Positions 1 to 8,900 of a stretch of DNA of 35,895 nucleotides are shown here, piece by piece (position 1 is the stretch's first letter; every line of letters begins with the position of its first letter). The translations under genes were made by a program, and so were the position numbers. A model generated the notes under the pieces. It was not told where the DNA came from. It saw nothing but the letters and a program-made list of their open reading frames with translations, and searched no databases. This stretch comes from Schizochytrium sp. CCTCC M209059 (lineage: Eukaryota; Sar; Bigyra; Thraustochytrida; Thraustochytriidae): NCBI GenBank assembly GCA_000818945.1, contig KN805417.1, positions 216,227 through 252,121 on the forward strand, written 5' to 3'.

Positions 1-771
1 CCCCCAAAAAAAGGGGTAATAGGTCACCACCACCTGCTGATTCCAAGTCAGCTCGTGCCCACGGTGTCTTTCCTCTTCGTCTCAGATCCAACCTCATAAT
101 AGACACGGTAGACACAGCCCGAGACAGCCCGTCATCAACCGTCCAACGTGCAGTATAACGTCCCGCTTCTTTCCACCAACCAACCAACCAAGCCGTCCTC
201 CTCCTCGCCAAACCTGACCGGCCTAACCACCACCTCCTTCCCCCCGTTCCCCTCCGTTACGCCGTAACCACCGCGGTTTCGCGCTCTCCCAGGTTAGGTT
301 TGCGGCGGGGATGAGCGGCTGCCAGGCGCCGGGCCCTGGCGCCAGTCGCGCGGGGCTCCCTCGCTCGCTCCCTTTGCGCGACGTGCGCGCGGCCTCCTGG
401 CGCTTTGCGCGCGGCTCCCTTCTGACTCTGGCCTTCCCGGCGGCCCCCGTCTGCACCCTGCCCGGCTGCCTGGCCGGCCGGCGCTCTGCTTGGCCGCCTT
501 TGCGCCGCGGCGTGCCCGAGACGAAGCCGAAAAATTGAAGGCCAGGTTAGGTTAGGCTACTAGTAGCGGGAGCCGAGCGGCGGCAGGCGGAGGAGAGGCC
601 CAACCAAGCAAGCGCAGGCCAAGCCAGGCAGCAGCCTCGCGCGACGCGGAGCAGCAGAAGCGCAAGCGGGAGCGGAGCGGCGAGGTCGCGCGGCGAGCGT
701 CCGTCTGTGTGTCTGCGCGCGGCGGCTGCAGCGGATCTGCGAGCGAGCGAGCGGAGGAGCAGAGGAGAGAG
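1..771 (+). promoter_or_regulatory. upstream region and 5' UTR of eIF3h
   Basis: No convincing gene is seen here. The stretch is pyrimidine-rich near 180-245 and GC-rich after 300. The heptamer GGTTAGG occurs at 292-298, 545-551 and 550-556, and its complement CCTAACC at 222-228. A 75-codon ATG ORF at 311-538 is the only ATG-started frame of note. It is Arg/Pro/Ala-rich, resembles nothing I know, and could be an upstream ORF or chance in GC-rich DNA. The transcription start cannot be placed from sequence alone. Confidence 0.45.
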
Positions 772-2082
772 ATGTCGGTGCCGCGATGGGGAGCGCCGGC
801 CGCCGACGCGGGCGGCGAGAAGGCGGCCAGCAGCGGCGGGCTGACGCTGGCGGAGAAGCTGCAGGGCAAGGGCGCGGCGAGCGTGTCGGTGGCAGGCATG
901 AAGCCGCCCACCAAGCTGGAGAAGGTCAAGGTGGACGGCATGGTGCTGCTCAAGATCATCAAGCACTGCGAGGAGGCCTGGCCGAACCTGTGCAAGGGCA
1001 CGCTGCTCGGGATGGACGTGGATAGCAAGCTCGAGGTGACCAACAGCTTCCCCTCGCCGGGCGGCGCCACCGGCCCGAGCGTGCAGGCTCCCACGGGCGG
1101 CCGCAACCGCATGTCTCGCGAGGAGGAGGAGGCCCTCAAGGCCGCCGCCGCCAAGGAGGATGCCGCAGAGATCGACGCTTACAAGGGCGACGTGCTCAAG
1201 CTGCTCAAGGACATCAACATCGACTGCAACCCCGTGGGGTGGTACCGTTCCGTGTCCCTCAGCTCCTTTTGCAACGCCCAGGTCATTCGCGAAATGTTTG
1301 CCGAGCAGGACAAGCTCGATGCCGCCGTTGTGCAGCGCTCCATTTTCCTTGTCTACGACCCGCACCAGACCAAGCGCGGCAACCTCTACTTCAAGGCGTA
1401 CCGCCTTTCGGACGCCTTTGTGCAGCTCATGCGCGACCGTAAGAAGCAGAGCAGCGGCGGCAACAAGGGCGTCGTCAAGCTCTCACCAGCCGTGGTGGCT
1501 GCTGTGGGCGGCCTCAAGAACGACGGCTCTGCCGTAATGGCCGCCAGTGCCCAGGACATGGACCTCAGTGCCGAGGAAATTCTCGAAGAGATCCCCATCG
1601 AAATCACCAACGCCCATCTCTTCACCGTGCTCATCGAGGACCTCAAGGAGCGCAACGGCGACCGCCTTGACGTCGACTTTGATCGCCTCAACCTCAGCAC
1701 TAACTCTTACCTCGAGACCAACCTCGAGTTTATGCTCGAGGAGGTCAACGAGCTCAATGGTCAGCAGATGGACCGGAATCGCGAGCAGAAGCGTACCGCC
1801 GCCATCGAGGCGGAGCAGATCAAATGGATCCAGGAGCGCCGCGCGGAGAACAAGGCAAGAGAGGAGCGCGGCGAGCCCCTTCTTCCAGAAAACGGCGACC
1901 CCAACAACAACATCTTCAAGCCGCAGAACTCCAAGTCCAACCTCGAGTCCCTGCTCATTCTCAAGCAGATCGGTATCTATTGCGAGCAGGTCAACAAGTT
2001 TTCCGGCTCCGGCTTTTCCAAACTGTATCTGTCTAACGCTGTTCAGCAGGGTCATGAGGCCGCTGCCGCGCAGGCTCAGTGA
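772..2082 (+). CDS. EIF3H: eukaryotic translation initiation factor 3 subunit H (eIF3h)
   Basis: This 436-residue protein is the MPN-domain subunit h of eIF3, which acts in the cytoplasm on the 40S ribosome during initiation, scanning and reinitiation. The MPN domain starts near residue 48 (KVKVDGMVLLKIIKHCEEAW) and runs through GTLLGMDVDSKLEVTNSFP to GWYRSVSLSSFCNAQ near residue 160. The His-rich JAMM metal site of catalytic MPN proteins is absent, as is usual for eIF3h. A charged Ala/Glu/Lys-rich insertion follows the first MPN strands. The C-terminal half carries the helical region ending in LILKQIGIYCEQVNKF and a short Ala/Gln tail. The human protein is about 350 residues, so this one is longer through the N-terminus, the insertion and the middle. 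The frame is open upstream to a GTG at 709, but the first ATG is 772, with a purine at -3. It ends with TGA, followed at once by a degenerate tetranucleotide tract. Confidence 0.95.
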   Translation: MSVPRWGAPAADAGGEKAASSGGLTLAEKLQGKGAASVSVAGMKPPTKLEKVKVDGMVLLKIIKHCEEAWPNLCKGTLLGMDVDSKLEVTNSFPSPGGATGPSVQAPTGGRNRMSREEEEALKAAAAKEDAAEIDAYKGDVLKLLKDINIDCNPVGWYRSVSLSSFCNAQVIREMFAEQDKLDAAVVQRSIFLVYDPHQTKRGNLYFKAYRLSDAFVQLMRDRKKQSSGGNKGVVKLSPAVVAAVGGLKNDGSAVMAASAQDMDLSAEEILEEIPIEITNAHLFTVLIEDLKERNGDRLDVDFDRLNLSTNSYLETNLEFMLEEVNELNGQQMDRNREQKRTAAIEAEQIKWIQERRAENKAREERGEPLLPENGDPNNNIFKPQNSKSNLESLLILKQIGIYCEQVNKFSGSGFSKLYLSNAVQQGHEAAAAQAQ

Positions 2083-2668
2083 GCGCGCGCGCGAGCGAGC
2101 AAACGAACGAACGAACGAACGAACGAATGAGCGGACGAATGAATCGGCGGATGGATGGAAGGAAGGATGGTCGGACGAAAAGACGAAAGGATGACTCGAG
2201 TGCCGAGCAAAGAAAAGGATCACGCCGCCAAGGAGCAGCTCGGATCAAGCCTGGGATGGCAATCGGTTCTGTGACAGAGTCAACTTCGCCGCGATGGGTC
2301 GTGACTCTTGCCCAGAGCATGGTCTTGGCCTGAGATCACCTTCATTGCGGTGCTCATCATCTCTACCTTTTCACTCTTTCACTCTCTTCTTGGGCTTTCT
2401 TTGCCTGTGTGAACTATGGAAAAGCAGCGTAAAGACTCAAGTGGACTTATCAATAACACACAACCTATTTTTTTGTTGTTGTTTACTACTTGTTTGTGAG
2501 GAAGTTAGCTTCTCGCTGACCTCGTTGTCTTCGTTCGCATCTTGACCGATACATATATGTATGCCGTTTTCGTGCACGGAAACCTCTTGCTTTGCCCTTT
2601 GCCCTTTGCCTTTTTCTTTTGGCACGAGTCTCTGCCAACATGAGAGACCGGGACAATGATGTGCACTG
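2083..2668. other. convergent 3' region between eIF3h and the propeller gene
   Basis: This 586-bp interval holds the 3' flanks of two convergent genes. Its first 110 bp are a degenerate 4-bp periodic tract, annotated separately. The rest is less GC-rich, with T-rich runs near 2465-2485 and a repeated CCCTTTGCC motif near 2595-2615. I see no gene in it. Confidence 0.6.
2092..2193 (+). repeat. degenerate CGNN tetranucleotide tract in eIF3h 3' UTR
   Basis: The sequence keeps a 4-bp period for about 100 bp starting 10 bp after the eIF3h stop. Reading every fourth dinucleotide from 2092 to 2192 gives 26 slots: 14 CG, 6 TG, 3 AG and 3 others. It begins as near-perfect CGAA copies (2104-2127) and decays into CGGA, TGGA and AGGA variants. 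It is transcribed if the 3' UTR is of normal length. Confidence 0.8.
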
Positions 2669-4333
2669 TTAGTCCTGCGACACTTGCATTGTTGGCAGAG
2701 ACACTCTGAAAAGGACCGCGTGACTTATATTGAGTACATTCGCGGTCGTTGCGCTCGTTGCGACGATTCTTTTCGGCGTTGATGGCGTCCTTTCAGTAAC
2801 CAATTGTCTAGTTGTCGCTGCTGCCACTAGTACTTTAGACGGCGAGCTTGGGCTCTGCAGTTCTTGAGTCAAACCCGAGACTTGCGATGAAATCTCTAGA
2901 CCCGCTAATGGACGCAGCCCGCACGTTGCCAAGTCAACCTCAAGACCACGAGCTTTTCGCTCCGAACTAGCAAATACAAGTATGGGTCCCGGCAGAATAC
3001 CAACGGCACTGGCGCGGGTGATGAGCGCCTTCCATTTGCTTTGGGCAACAAAGCACACATGCGCGCAGCCTTCAACGAGGATGACACGTATCCCTTCTAA
3101 ATGAATGTGTCGCAAGACGCGATTCTCTTTGATATCGCGAGCAACAGCCTCCGGAAGTTCAGTCAGCTGGGGCAAGGGTGGATCTGCATCGGCCATGCAA
3201 GACATAGTTGGCCACATTCGGGCCCGAAGTCCGCCTTGAAGAGTATGCACGAGCAAAGATCCACATAATCCCGCCATTCCCGTGACTATATCGCCCAGAT
3301 TGTCCCACGCATCAATTTCTTGATGAGATTGGACATCATAGAAAATCACCCGCTTGTTCTCTTCTGTCGTGTAAGCAAAGATCGTCGTTCTAGGCTCTGC
3401 CTGCATTGTTTCCGCATCTGCCGCGCGTGGGGCGAAACAAAGCAAGGCTGCATGCTGCAGTGTCTTGTGCGGTCCCGCGCTCAAAATGTGCTTTTGTAAG
3501 GAGAAAGAATCCGAGTTCGGGCCTTCTCGAGCAAAAATGAAAATTCCGTCGCGCCAACTCGCCACTGCAAAGTAAGATCCATCCTCTGAAAATTCGGCGC
3601 TTGTAAATCGACCAGAAATGTCTACATGTTTCCGCCACCGAGCGTCATAACCCGGTGAGGAATCGTCATGGGCCGCCCCGGTCATGCCCGACAAATACCA
3701 GATGCCCAAGTGCCCGTCTGTGGTTCCCACGAGTAGATTATCTTGATAAAAAGTAACAACACTGACAGAGAAAGACTGCACGAGGTAAATTGGCGGCACC
3801 AATTGTTGCACGTCGAAGACTTTGACGCCATGATCCCCTGCAGCGGCAATCCATGTCAAATTGGAGGAGAGAGCACGGCTACAAGCCAGATCTCGTATTC
3901 GTTGGCGCATAATAAGGTTACGCCCTTGCGCAGGCCACTGGTGCTCAAGTGTACTCGCGGCAATAGGACGGTGGCGGTCGTTGGCAAAAACAACCACGGT
4001 TTGGCCGTACGCCACAACAAATACTGTCCCATCTGGCGCCCACGCCTGTGCATCAGGCTCTCCCGCCCCGGGAGGTCCTGTTAGCAGCCGTACGCCTTGG
4101 AGCGCCCCTGCAACGTAGCGCAAGTCGCCCAGGTCTTCAGCCCCTCGGACCTGGCGCGTAGCGGCATCTTCTTCGCGCTCCGCCTGCAGCGTGTTGGCGG
4201 CGTCCACAACCACGCACAGGTGCGGAGACGAAAGCAGAGATGCAGGCTGCCACGTGCCGCGCGTCTTTGGCGCGCTCAGCGTGCTTCCCAGTCGGCTGGC
4301 GGCCGCCAAGCCAACCGAGACGCCAACAACCAT
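2669..4333 (-). CDS. beta-propeller (WD40-like) protein of unknown function
   Basis: This is a 554-residue protein with no family I can name. Several stretches look like propeller blades: AWAPDGTVFVVAYGQTVVVF, WIAAAGDHGVKVFDV, NLLVGTTDGHLGIWYL and FSEDGSYFAVASWRDGIFIF. These show the small-Gly-Asp turns and terminal hydrophobic strand typical of WD40 repeats. The last third (after about residue 380) is less repeat-like, Ser/Thr/Pro-rich near the end, and may fold apart or be disordered. The N-terminal 25 residues are mildly hydrophobic but not a clear signal peptide. Propellers of this kind usually act as interaction scaffolds; that is family knowledge, not something shown here. The frame also opens one codon earlier at GTG; the ATG at 4333 is chosen. 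The gene is convergent with eIF3h and co-oriented with the small ORF upstream. An upstream exon is possible. Confidence 0.7.
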   Translation of the reverse strand: MVVGVSVGLAAASRLGSTLSAPKTRGTWQPASLLSSPHLCVVVDAANTLQAEREEDAATRQVRGAEDLGDLRYVAGALQGVRLLTGPPGAGEPDAQAWAPDGTVFVVAYGQTVVVFANDRHRPIAASTLEHQWPAQGRNLIMRQRIRDLACSRALSSNLTWIAAAGDHGVKVFDVQQLVPPIYLVQSFSVSVVTFYQDNLLVGTTDGHLGIWYLSGMTGAAHDDSSPGYDARWRKHVDISGRFTSAEFSEDGSYFAVASWRDGIFIFAREGPNSDSFSLQKHILSAGPHKTLQHAALLCFAPRAADAETMQAEPRTTIFAYTTEENKRVIFYDVQSHQEIDAWDNLGDIVTGMAGLCGSLLVHTLQGGLRARMWPTMSCMADADPPLPQLTELPEAVARDIKENRVLRHIHLEGIRVILVEGCAHVCFVAQSKWKALITRASAVGILPGPILVFASSERKARGLEVDLATCGLRPLAGLEISSQVSGLTQELQSPSSPSKVLVAAATTRQLVTERTPSTPKRIVATSATTANVLNISHAVLFRVSLPTMQVSQD

Positions 4334-4651
4334 CACGAATAAGGGACATGCTTAACAATGTCGTGGTCAGGCCGAAGACACATTAGCCAGCGAGAGGCCG
4401 GCATGCACGAAGGCAATGGGAGAAGACCGGGCTGCGCAAGACATGATGCATGCAAGGAACCATCGACAGCGGGAAACTTGTTGGCATGTAACGATTGATA
4501 CTCTGCGTAATAACAACAGGGGCCCGCCCACAAGTCTGTATCTATTCTCATCTCGCTGGGAAACCAAGACGGCCTTCCCAGTAATGTGGCAAAACGCTAG
4601 GGTTTTGTTGGTCGACCTCGTGATCGAAACGACGAAATTGCGAAAGTCTTC
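4334..4651. other. short intergenic region, nothing recognised
   Basis: These 318 bp separate two minus-strand genes. They would hold the promoter of the propeller gene and the 3' end of the 209-residue ORF. Short out-of-phase ORFs are present on both strands, but none has a recognisable product. Confidence 0.5.
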
Positions 4652-5281
4652 CTATCTTTTGTCGTCGGCAATGCTGTTAATGTTTCGGACCACCGCATCC
4701 ATCGACTTGCGGCCACAGGAAAAGTCAGCAAACCCCATCGACGACGGAGAGCCAAAGGTTTCGATCGCTCGCTGATGATCGGCAGCCTTGCGAGCTTGGA
4801 GCATCTCAACTCGACTCGAGAATCCGCTTGATCTTGCTGCTGATGACGAGGTCGATGATGCTGGCTCTGCATATGCCTTGTAAAATGGCGAGTCAAGGTG
4901 TACCTGCACGCGTTGCGAAGAGAGTGAGACTGACGTACCCCGTTTGCAATCTGCACGTCGTTCTTGGTAAAGTTTTTGGGCAACTTTAGGAGTGGGCGCT
5001 TTGAAATGGGTCTTGGATTCCGTCTTTGGAGTCTCGCGGAACCGTTGATCGGAGATCTGCGATAATGGGTCGAGCTTTTCCTGCGGAGAAGGTCGAAATC
5101 GTTGCAGGAGCTGCTCATGGTGCGAAGTCAAACGCCAATCTTGCTTTGCCCGGGTCGTCGCGCCAATCGTCATGCGTCTGGCTACAGCATGTTTGTCTTG
5201 TTCTTGCTGCCGTACGGGTTTTCTTTGCACTCTATTCTGCAAAATCGACCTCTGAAAGTCTACCTCGCGCTCTTCTGCCAT
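4652..5281 (-). CDS. small basic hypothetical protein
   Basis: An ATG-started ORF of 209 residues ends in TAG. The product is polar and basic, rich in Arg, Gln, Lys and Ser, with no membrane segment and no motif I recognise. Charged helical-looking stretches (MAEEREVDFQRSILQNRVQR; SRVEMLQARKAADHQRAIET) flank a Ser/Ala-rich linker (PASSTSSSAARSSGF). It could be a small nuclear or cytoskeletal protein, but no function is proposed. A competing frame (4597-5118) overlaps it; I prefer this one because it is longer from an ATG and its composition is protein-like. It lies upstream of, and parallel to, the propeller gene, so it could also be an exon of a larger transcript. Confidence 0.45.
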   Translation of the reverse strand: MAEEREVDFQRSILQNRVQRKPVRQQEQDKHAVARRMTIGATTRAKQDWRLTSHHEQLLQRFRPSPQEKLDPLSQISDQRFRETPKTESKTHFKAPTPKVAQKLYQERRADCKRGTSVSLSSQRVQVHLDSPFYKAYAEPASSTSSSAARSSGFSSRVEMLQARKAADHQRAIETFGSPSSMGFADFSCGRKSMDAVVRNINSIADDKR

Positions 5282-5976
5282 TCTTTGCAGTCTCCGGATT
5301 GCACGTCACCTTCGCTCGTTCGTTCGGTCGCTCGGTCGGTCGGTCGGTCGATCGGTTGCTCGTCCGTCCGTCCGTACGTCCGTACGTACGTAAGTACGTT
5401 CGCACGCTCGTATGTTCGTCGCACCTTTTCTTGCCTGCCTGCTCTTACCAGCGCACAACATGCAATACAAGCCCGGCCGGGGAAATTCGAGTGAAGAGCT
5501 GCGAACGATCACGAGGAGGGATAATGTGTGTTCTCTATAAAAGTATGCAAGCTCGCACGACTGGCTAGACCAGCCAGCATGATGTGTGCACCCCATAAGA
5601 ACCCGAACCCCCTCTTCCCCAAGGCTTGGGCCTCTCTTTTCAACCACGCACTTCGTTTCATTTCATACCTCTTTATCTATTATAATAACCCATCAGTTCT
5701 TGAAGAAAGTTGTAGTAGGCTGCTAACTCGTTCAAGGAACTTCAAGGCTTGAATGAAGATGAGTTCAAGAGTGCTGATTTTTAAAATGTCAACGGCTCTA
5801 TGAAAAAAAAGAGGTTCACTCTTGTGTTCGTTCAACTTGGGCTCTCATTTTTCTTGACGAAACTTGGGCTCTCGCTTTCGTGCGCCGCCATGCAGACCAG
5901 AGCGCTCTTGAGGAGAGCCTCGCTCGAGTGATTTGTTCGGGAGAACTCGCTCACGCAACCAGGAGGAATCAAAAGC
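5282..5976. promoter_or_regulatory. divergent intergenic region between small ORF and RING/membrane gene
   Basis: This 695-bp interval lies between two divergent genes and should contain both promoters. Its first part is a 4-bp periodic CpG tract (separate entry). The part from 5640 to 5830 is clearly AT-richer than its surroundings, with a TATTATAATAA stretch near 5679-5689 that could act as a core element. I see no gene. Confidence 0.5.
5313..5418. repeat. CpG-every-4-bp degenerate tetranucleotide tract (NNCG)
   Basis: From 5313 to 5417 there are 27 slots at exact 4-bp spacing. CpG fills 24 of them; the exceptions are TG at 5357, AG at 5393 and TG at 5413. The two other positions of each unit vary freely (GTCG, CTCG, TCCG, TACG, TTCG, CACG). 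It begins 32 bp upstream of the ATG of the minus-strand ORF, so it probably lies in that gene's promoter or 5' UTR. Confidence 0.85.
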
Positions 5977-8900
5977 ATGCCTGGGCTCTGGCCCGGAGCG
6001 CAATGGCGCACTTCACGCACAGAGTTCATTGGCCTTGCCAACGCGGAAGTCGCTTCTTCTCCCAACGAGGCGACCAGCAATCCCAATCAGCACCTTCTCG
6101 TAAGTCAAATGCATGGTAGTAGTGCAACAGGTATCTTGGAAGCAAGGCTTGCGCAAATCGCTGCCATTGGCCAAAGCTCACAAACCACGCAAAATACCTT
6201 GCAAGACGACCTCAAGACGGCCGAGGTCAAAGCAGATTCTACGACGACCACCACCGCCATCGCACAAGATATTGGAGGGGCCAACGACCAGAATAATGGA
6301 AAAAGCTCAGGCGAAGCTCCTAATGTTGACGACAAAGGCGAGGGAAACGATGAGGACAATAACGACGAAGGACAATCATGCCTCGTGTGCCTCGAAGCGG
6401 ATGCGGATGACCTTGTACGACTTTTGCCGTGTACACATCTCTGCATGTGTTATTCGTGCTTCAAAGAGCAGAAACAAGACGCCCCGGATCGTAAGGTTTA
6501 TTGTCCCATCTGCATGCAAGAAGCTCCAGAGTACCGCACACAACAAGAGGAGAACGATGATAACGAACTTGAACGTGAGGAGCGTGAGCATGCTGTGGAT
6601 ATCCAAGACGCTCGCGCACGCGCCGACGAGCAACTCGCAGGGACACACATCGAAAATGTCCTTGGCTTTCAACGCCCAACCGGCGCACCTCTCGAGCTTG
6701 GCTTCTTTGAGATCACCGAAGACGATCTTAAAAAGTGTTTCGGCGTCGGCCTCATGGGTTTCTTTCGTCAAACACGAATTCTGTTCCTGGTGTGCCTTGT
6801 CTTGACTGTATGCAGCACGCCTGTGGTACTCACCTACCTGACGTCCATTCGCGAGGGTGCTCGCAACCCTGATAGTTACATTGCCGCATTCGAAGTTGAA
6901 CTTCGGAAGTGGAGTCTTCCTACATGCACGCGAGATACATGCCGAGTCTTCTTTGCTGAGTTTCTCGCTTTGGACAACACCGGCCCTCTCATGGCAGCCT
7001 TTCTCGTTCTCTGGATGGGCTGCGTCACTCGGAGCACCCGACGCAAGGGCACTGGCGTTTTTGAGTCCCCAGAGCTCAACATCGCGGCACGAACGCTCCT
7101 CGTCATCCAAGCTCCACATCGCACGGACGCCGCAGACCGACGCGAATTGGAGTCTTTCTTTCGTGATCTGCAGCTGGCGCAGCTTCGAAAACGCCAACGT
7201 CAGAGGCAAAGTCACGGTCCACGTGCCCTTTTCATGCGCGAGATGACCCCGCCCGTTCACGAGATTCACATAACTGGTATCCTCAATTGCAGCTCCGACA
7301 ATCTACGGTTTGCGCGTGCGGCAGAGCGGCGCCTGAGGCTTTTGGCGGATATCCAAGCGCACAAAAAGCGACTGGCCAAGACCTCGACGCTTACCAAAGA
7401 GTTCCGTCAAATCGAAATTGCTCTCGCAGCGTCCTTGTCTGAGCTGCGGCAGCTCGAATACGCCTATTTCGACGATCTCTTTTTGCAAGAGGAGCTCGGC
7501 GCAGTTGAGCGAACTGCATTGCACAAGGTTGATTTCCTCTTTTTAACTTTCGAAAGTGCAGCGCATGCGAGATTCGCGCGACAGCTCATGCACCATGACA
7601 ACCGTCACTGGATTTGGCACCACATTTGCCTCATGCTTGGAGCGCCGCTCACTCGTCTGCGCGCGATCGGCTCTGTCGAAGACGTCTATCCGTCTAATGT
7701 GGACTGGTTCAGATTACAAGATCCTCACTGGTATGCTCAATCCGGATGGCCGGCGCGATGTGCTATGGCTTTAGGACTCCTCATCGCGTTTAACGCCGTT
7801 GCTGGGTACTACATCTGGGATTTTGCGAACGACCTCGGCGGGAACCTTGCAGGCGGACTCTTCTATATATTTTGGCACAAGGCTTCACGCGTTGCGCTTG
7901 ATCGAGCCTTTGACTGGTATGGACACCCTTTGCGGAGTTTCACACTTTACACTTCCGTCTTTGTATCAGTATTCGCGATTGACATGCCCAGCTACCTTGG
8001 ATGGCCCTTTGTCTGGTCAGCACTGTCTGCTTATCAAAGGGATCCCTTCACTTTTCCGTGGTGGGCAGACCGTATTCTTCCCAACCTGGTCATTGCCGAG
8101 GCCGGGCACTGCATTCTTACCATCGTTTGGTTCCTGGGGCTGCGACCCTTTTCCCGCTTCATCTCACGAATACTCAAGGGTAATGCCTGGACACAGTACG
8201 AGCTCGATGAGGATCTCTGTCCTCCGTTATGGAATCTAGCTCGCGCATACATGGCGATGCTACGAACTGCAGTTCTTTGCGTGCCATACTCAGGGGTTTG
8301 TCCTTGGCTCGCACCTCTTGGCGCTGGCCATCTTGCTATGCTGTATTTTTCCGAAAAGCTCGACTTCATGAACGCTGTGCGTTTCCCATACCGAGCTGTA
8401 ACCAGTAGAACGGGCGTTCTAGCCGCGCGCGTCGTCGAGCTGTGCATCGCACTTCGGCTTGGAATATCGGCGCTCACCATCTGGATTCTCTATGACTCGC
8501 CGACCTCGGGAGCTGCACCTTTTGAGGTTGTAGAAGAGAAACTCGGTCTGAGCCTTCCCATGTTGAGCTTGGCCGGGGTGGGCATAGTCCTCGCCGTGAT
8601 CATTCTTCATCGCATTTCTTTGCTACGTCGGGCTTCTTGGACAGTGATGACACTTAATGGCCTCCTGCTGACCCCATGCAGGTGGTGGCGAGAAGCCCGC
8701 GAGCCGCTTGTATCTCCCGAGGCTCGAGCATCACTTCCTGGCTCTCGCAAAGCAAGTGCAAGCGCTCCATCGTCTGCGATTTCGCGACAGTTGGCGGGTG
8801 ATTGGTCTCCGCATGATGAGCCGGAGCCGCTTTCACGAGGTCTTCTTCCGCGCCGTAGACCATCGCGCAGACCTCAAGACGCAGTGGTCCAGCTCTTCGA

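Noticed and set aside
542..556. Telomere fragment (GGTTAGGTTAGG)
   Set aside because: Only two to three degenerate units occur next to a housekeeping gene. A promoter motif is more likely than a telomeric remnant.
547..1365. 272-residue antisense ORF over eIF3h
   Set aside because: It is a shadow of the GC-rich eIF3h codons on the opposite strand, Leu/Ala/Arg/His-rich, with no recognisable domain.
1483..2223. 246-residue antisense ORF with SFVRSFVRSFVRSF
   Set aside because: The repeat is the complement of the CGAA tract in the 3' UTR, and the rest is antisense to eIF3h.
6100..6112. GTAAGT 5' splice site near the RING gene start
   Set aside because: The frame is open through it and no clear branch point or 3' site could be chosen, so no intron is annotated. 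It is noted as a source of N-terminal doubt.
8644..8681. Mini-intron GTGATG...GCAG in the RING gene
   Set aside because: Removing 38 nt would lead into the third frame, not the better-looking second frame, so it does not solve the frame ambiguity.
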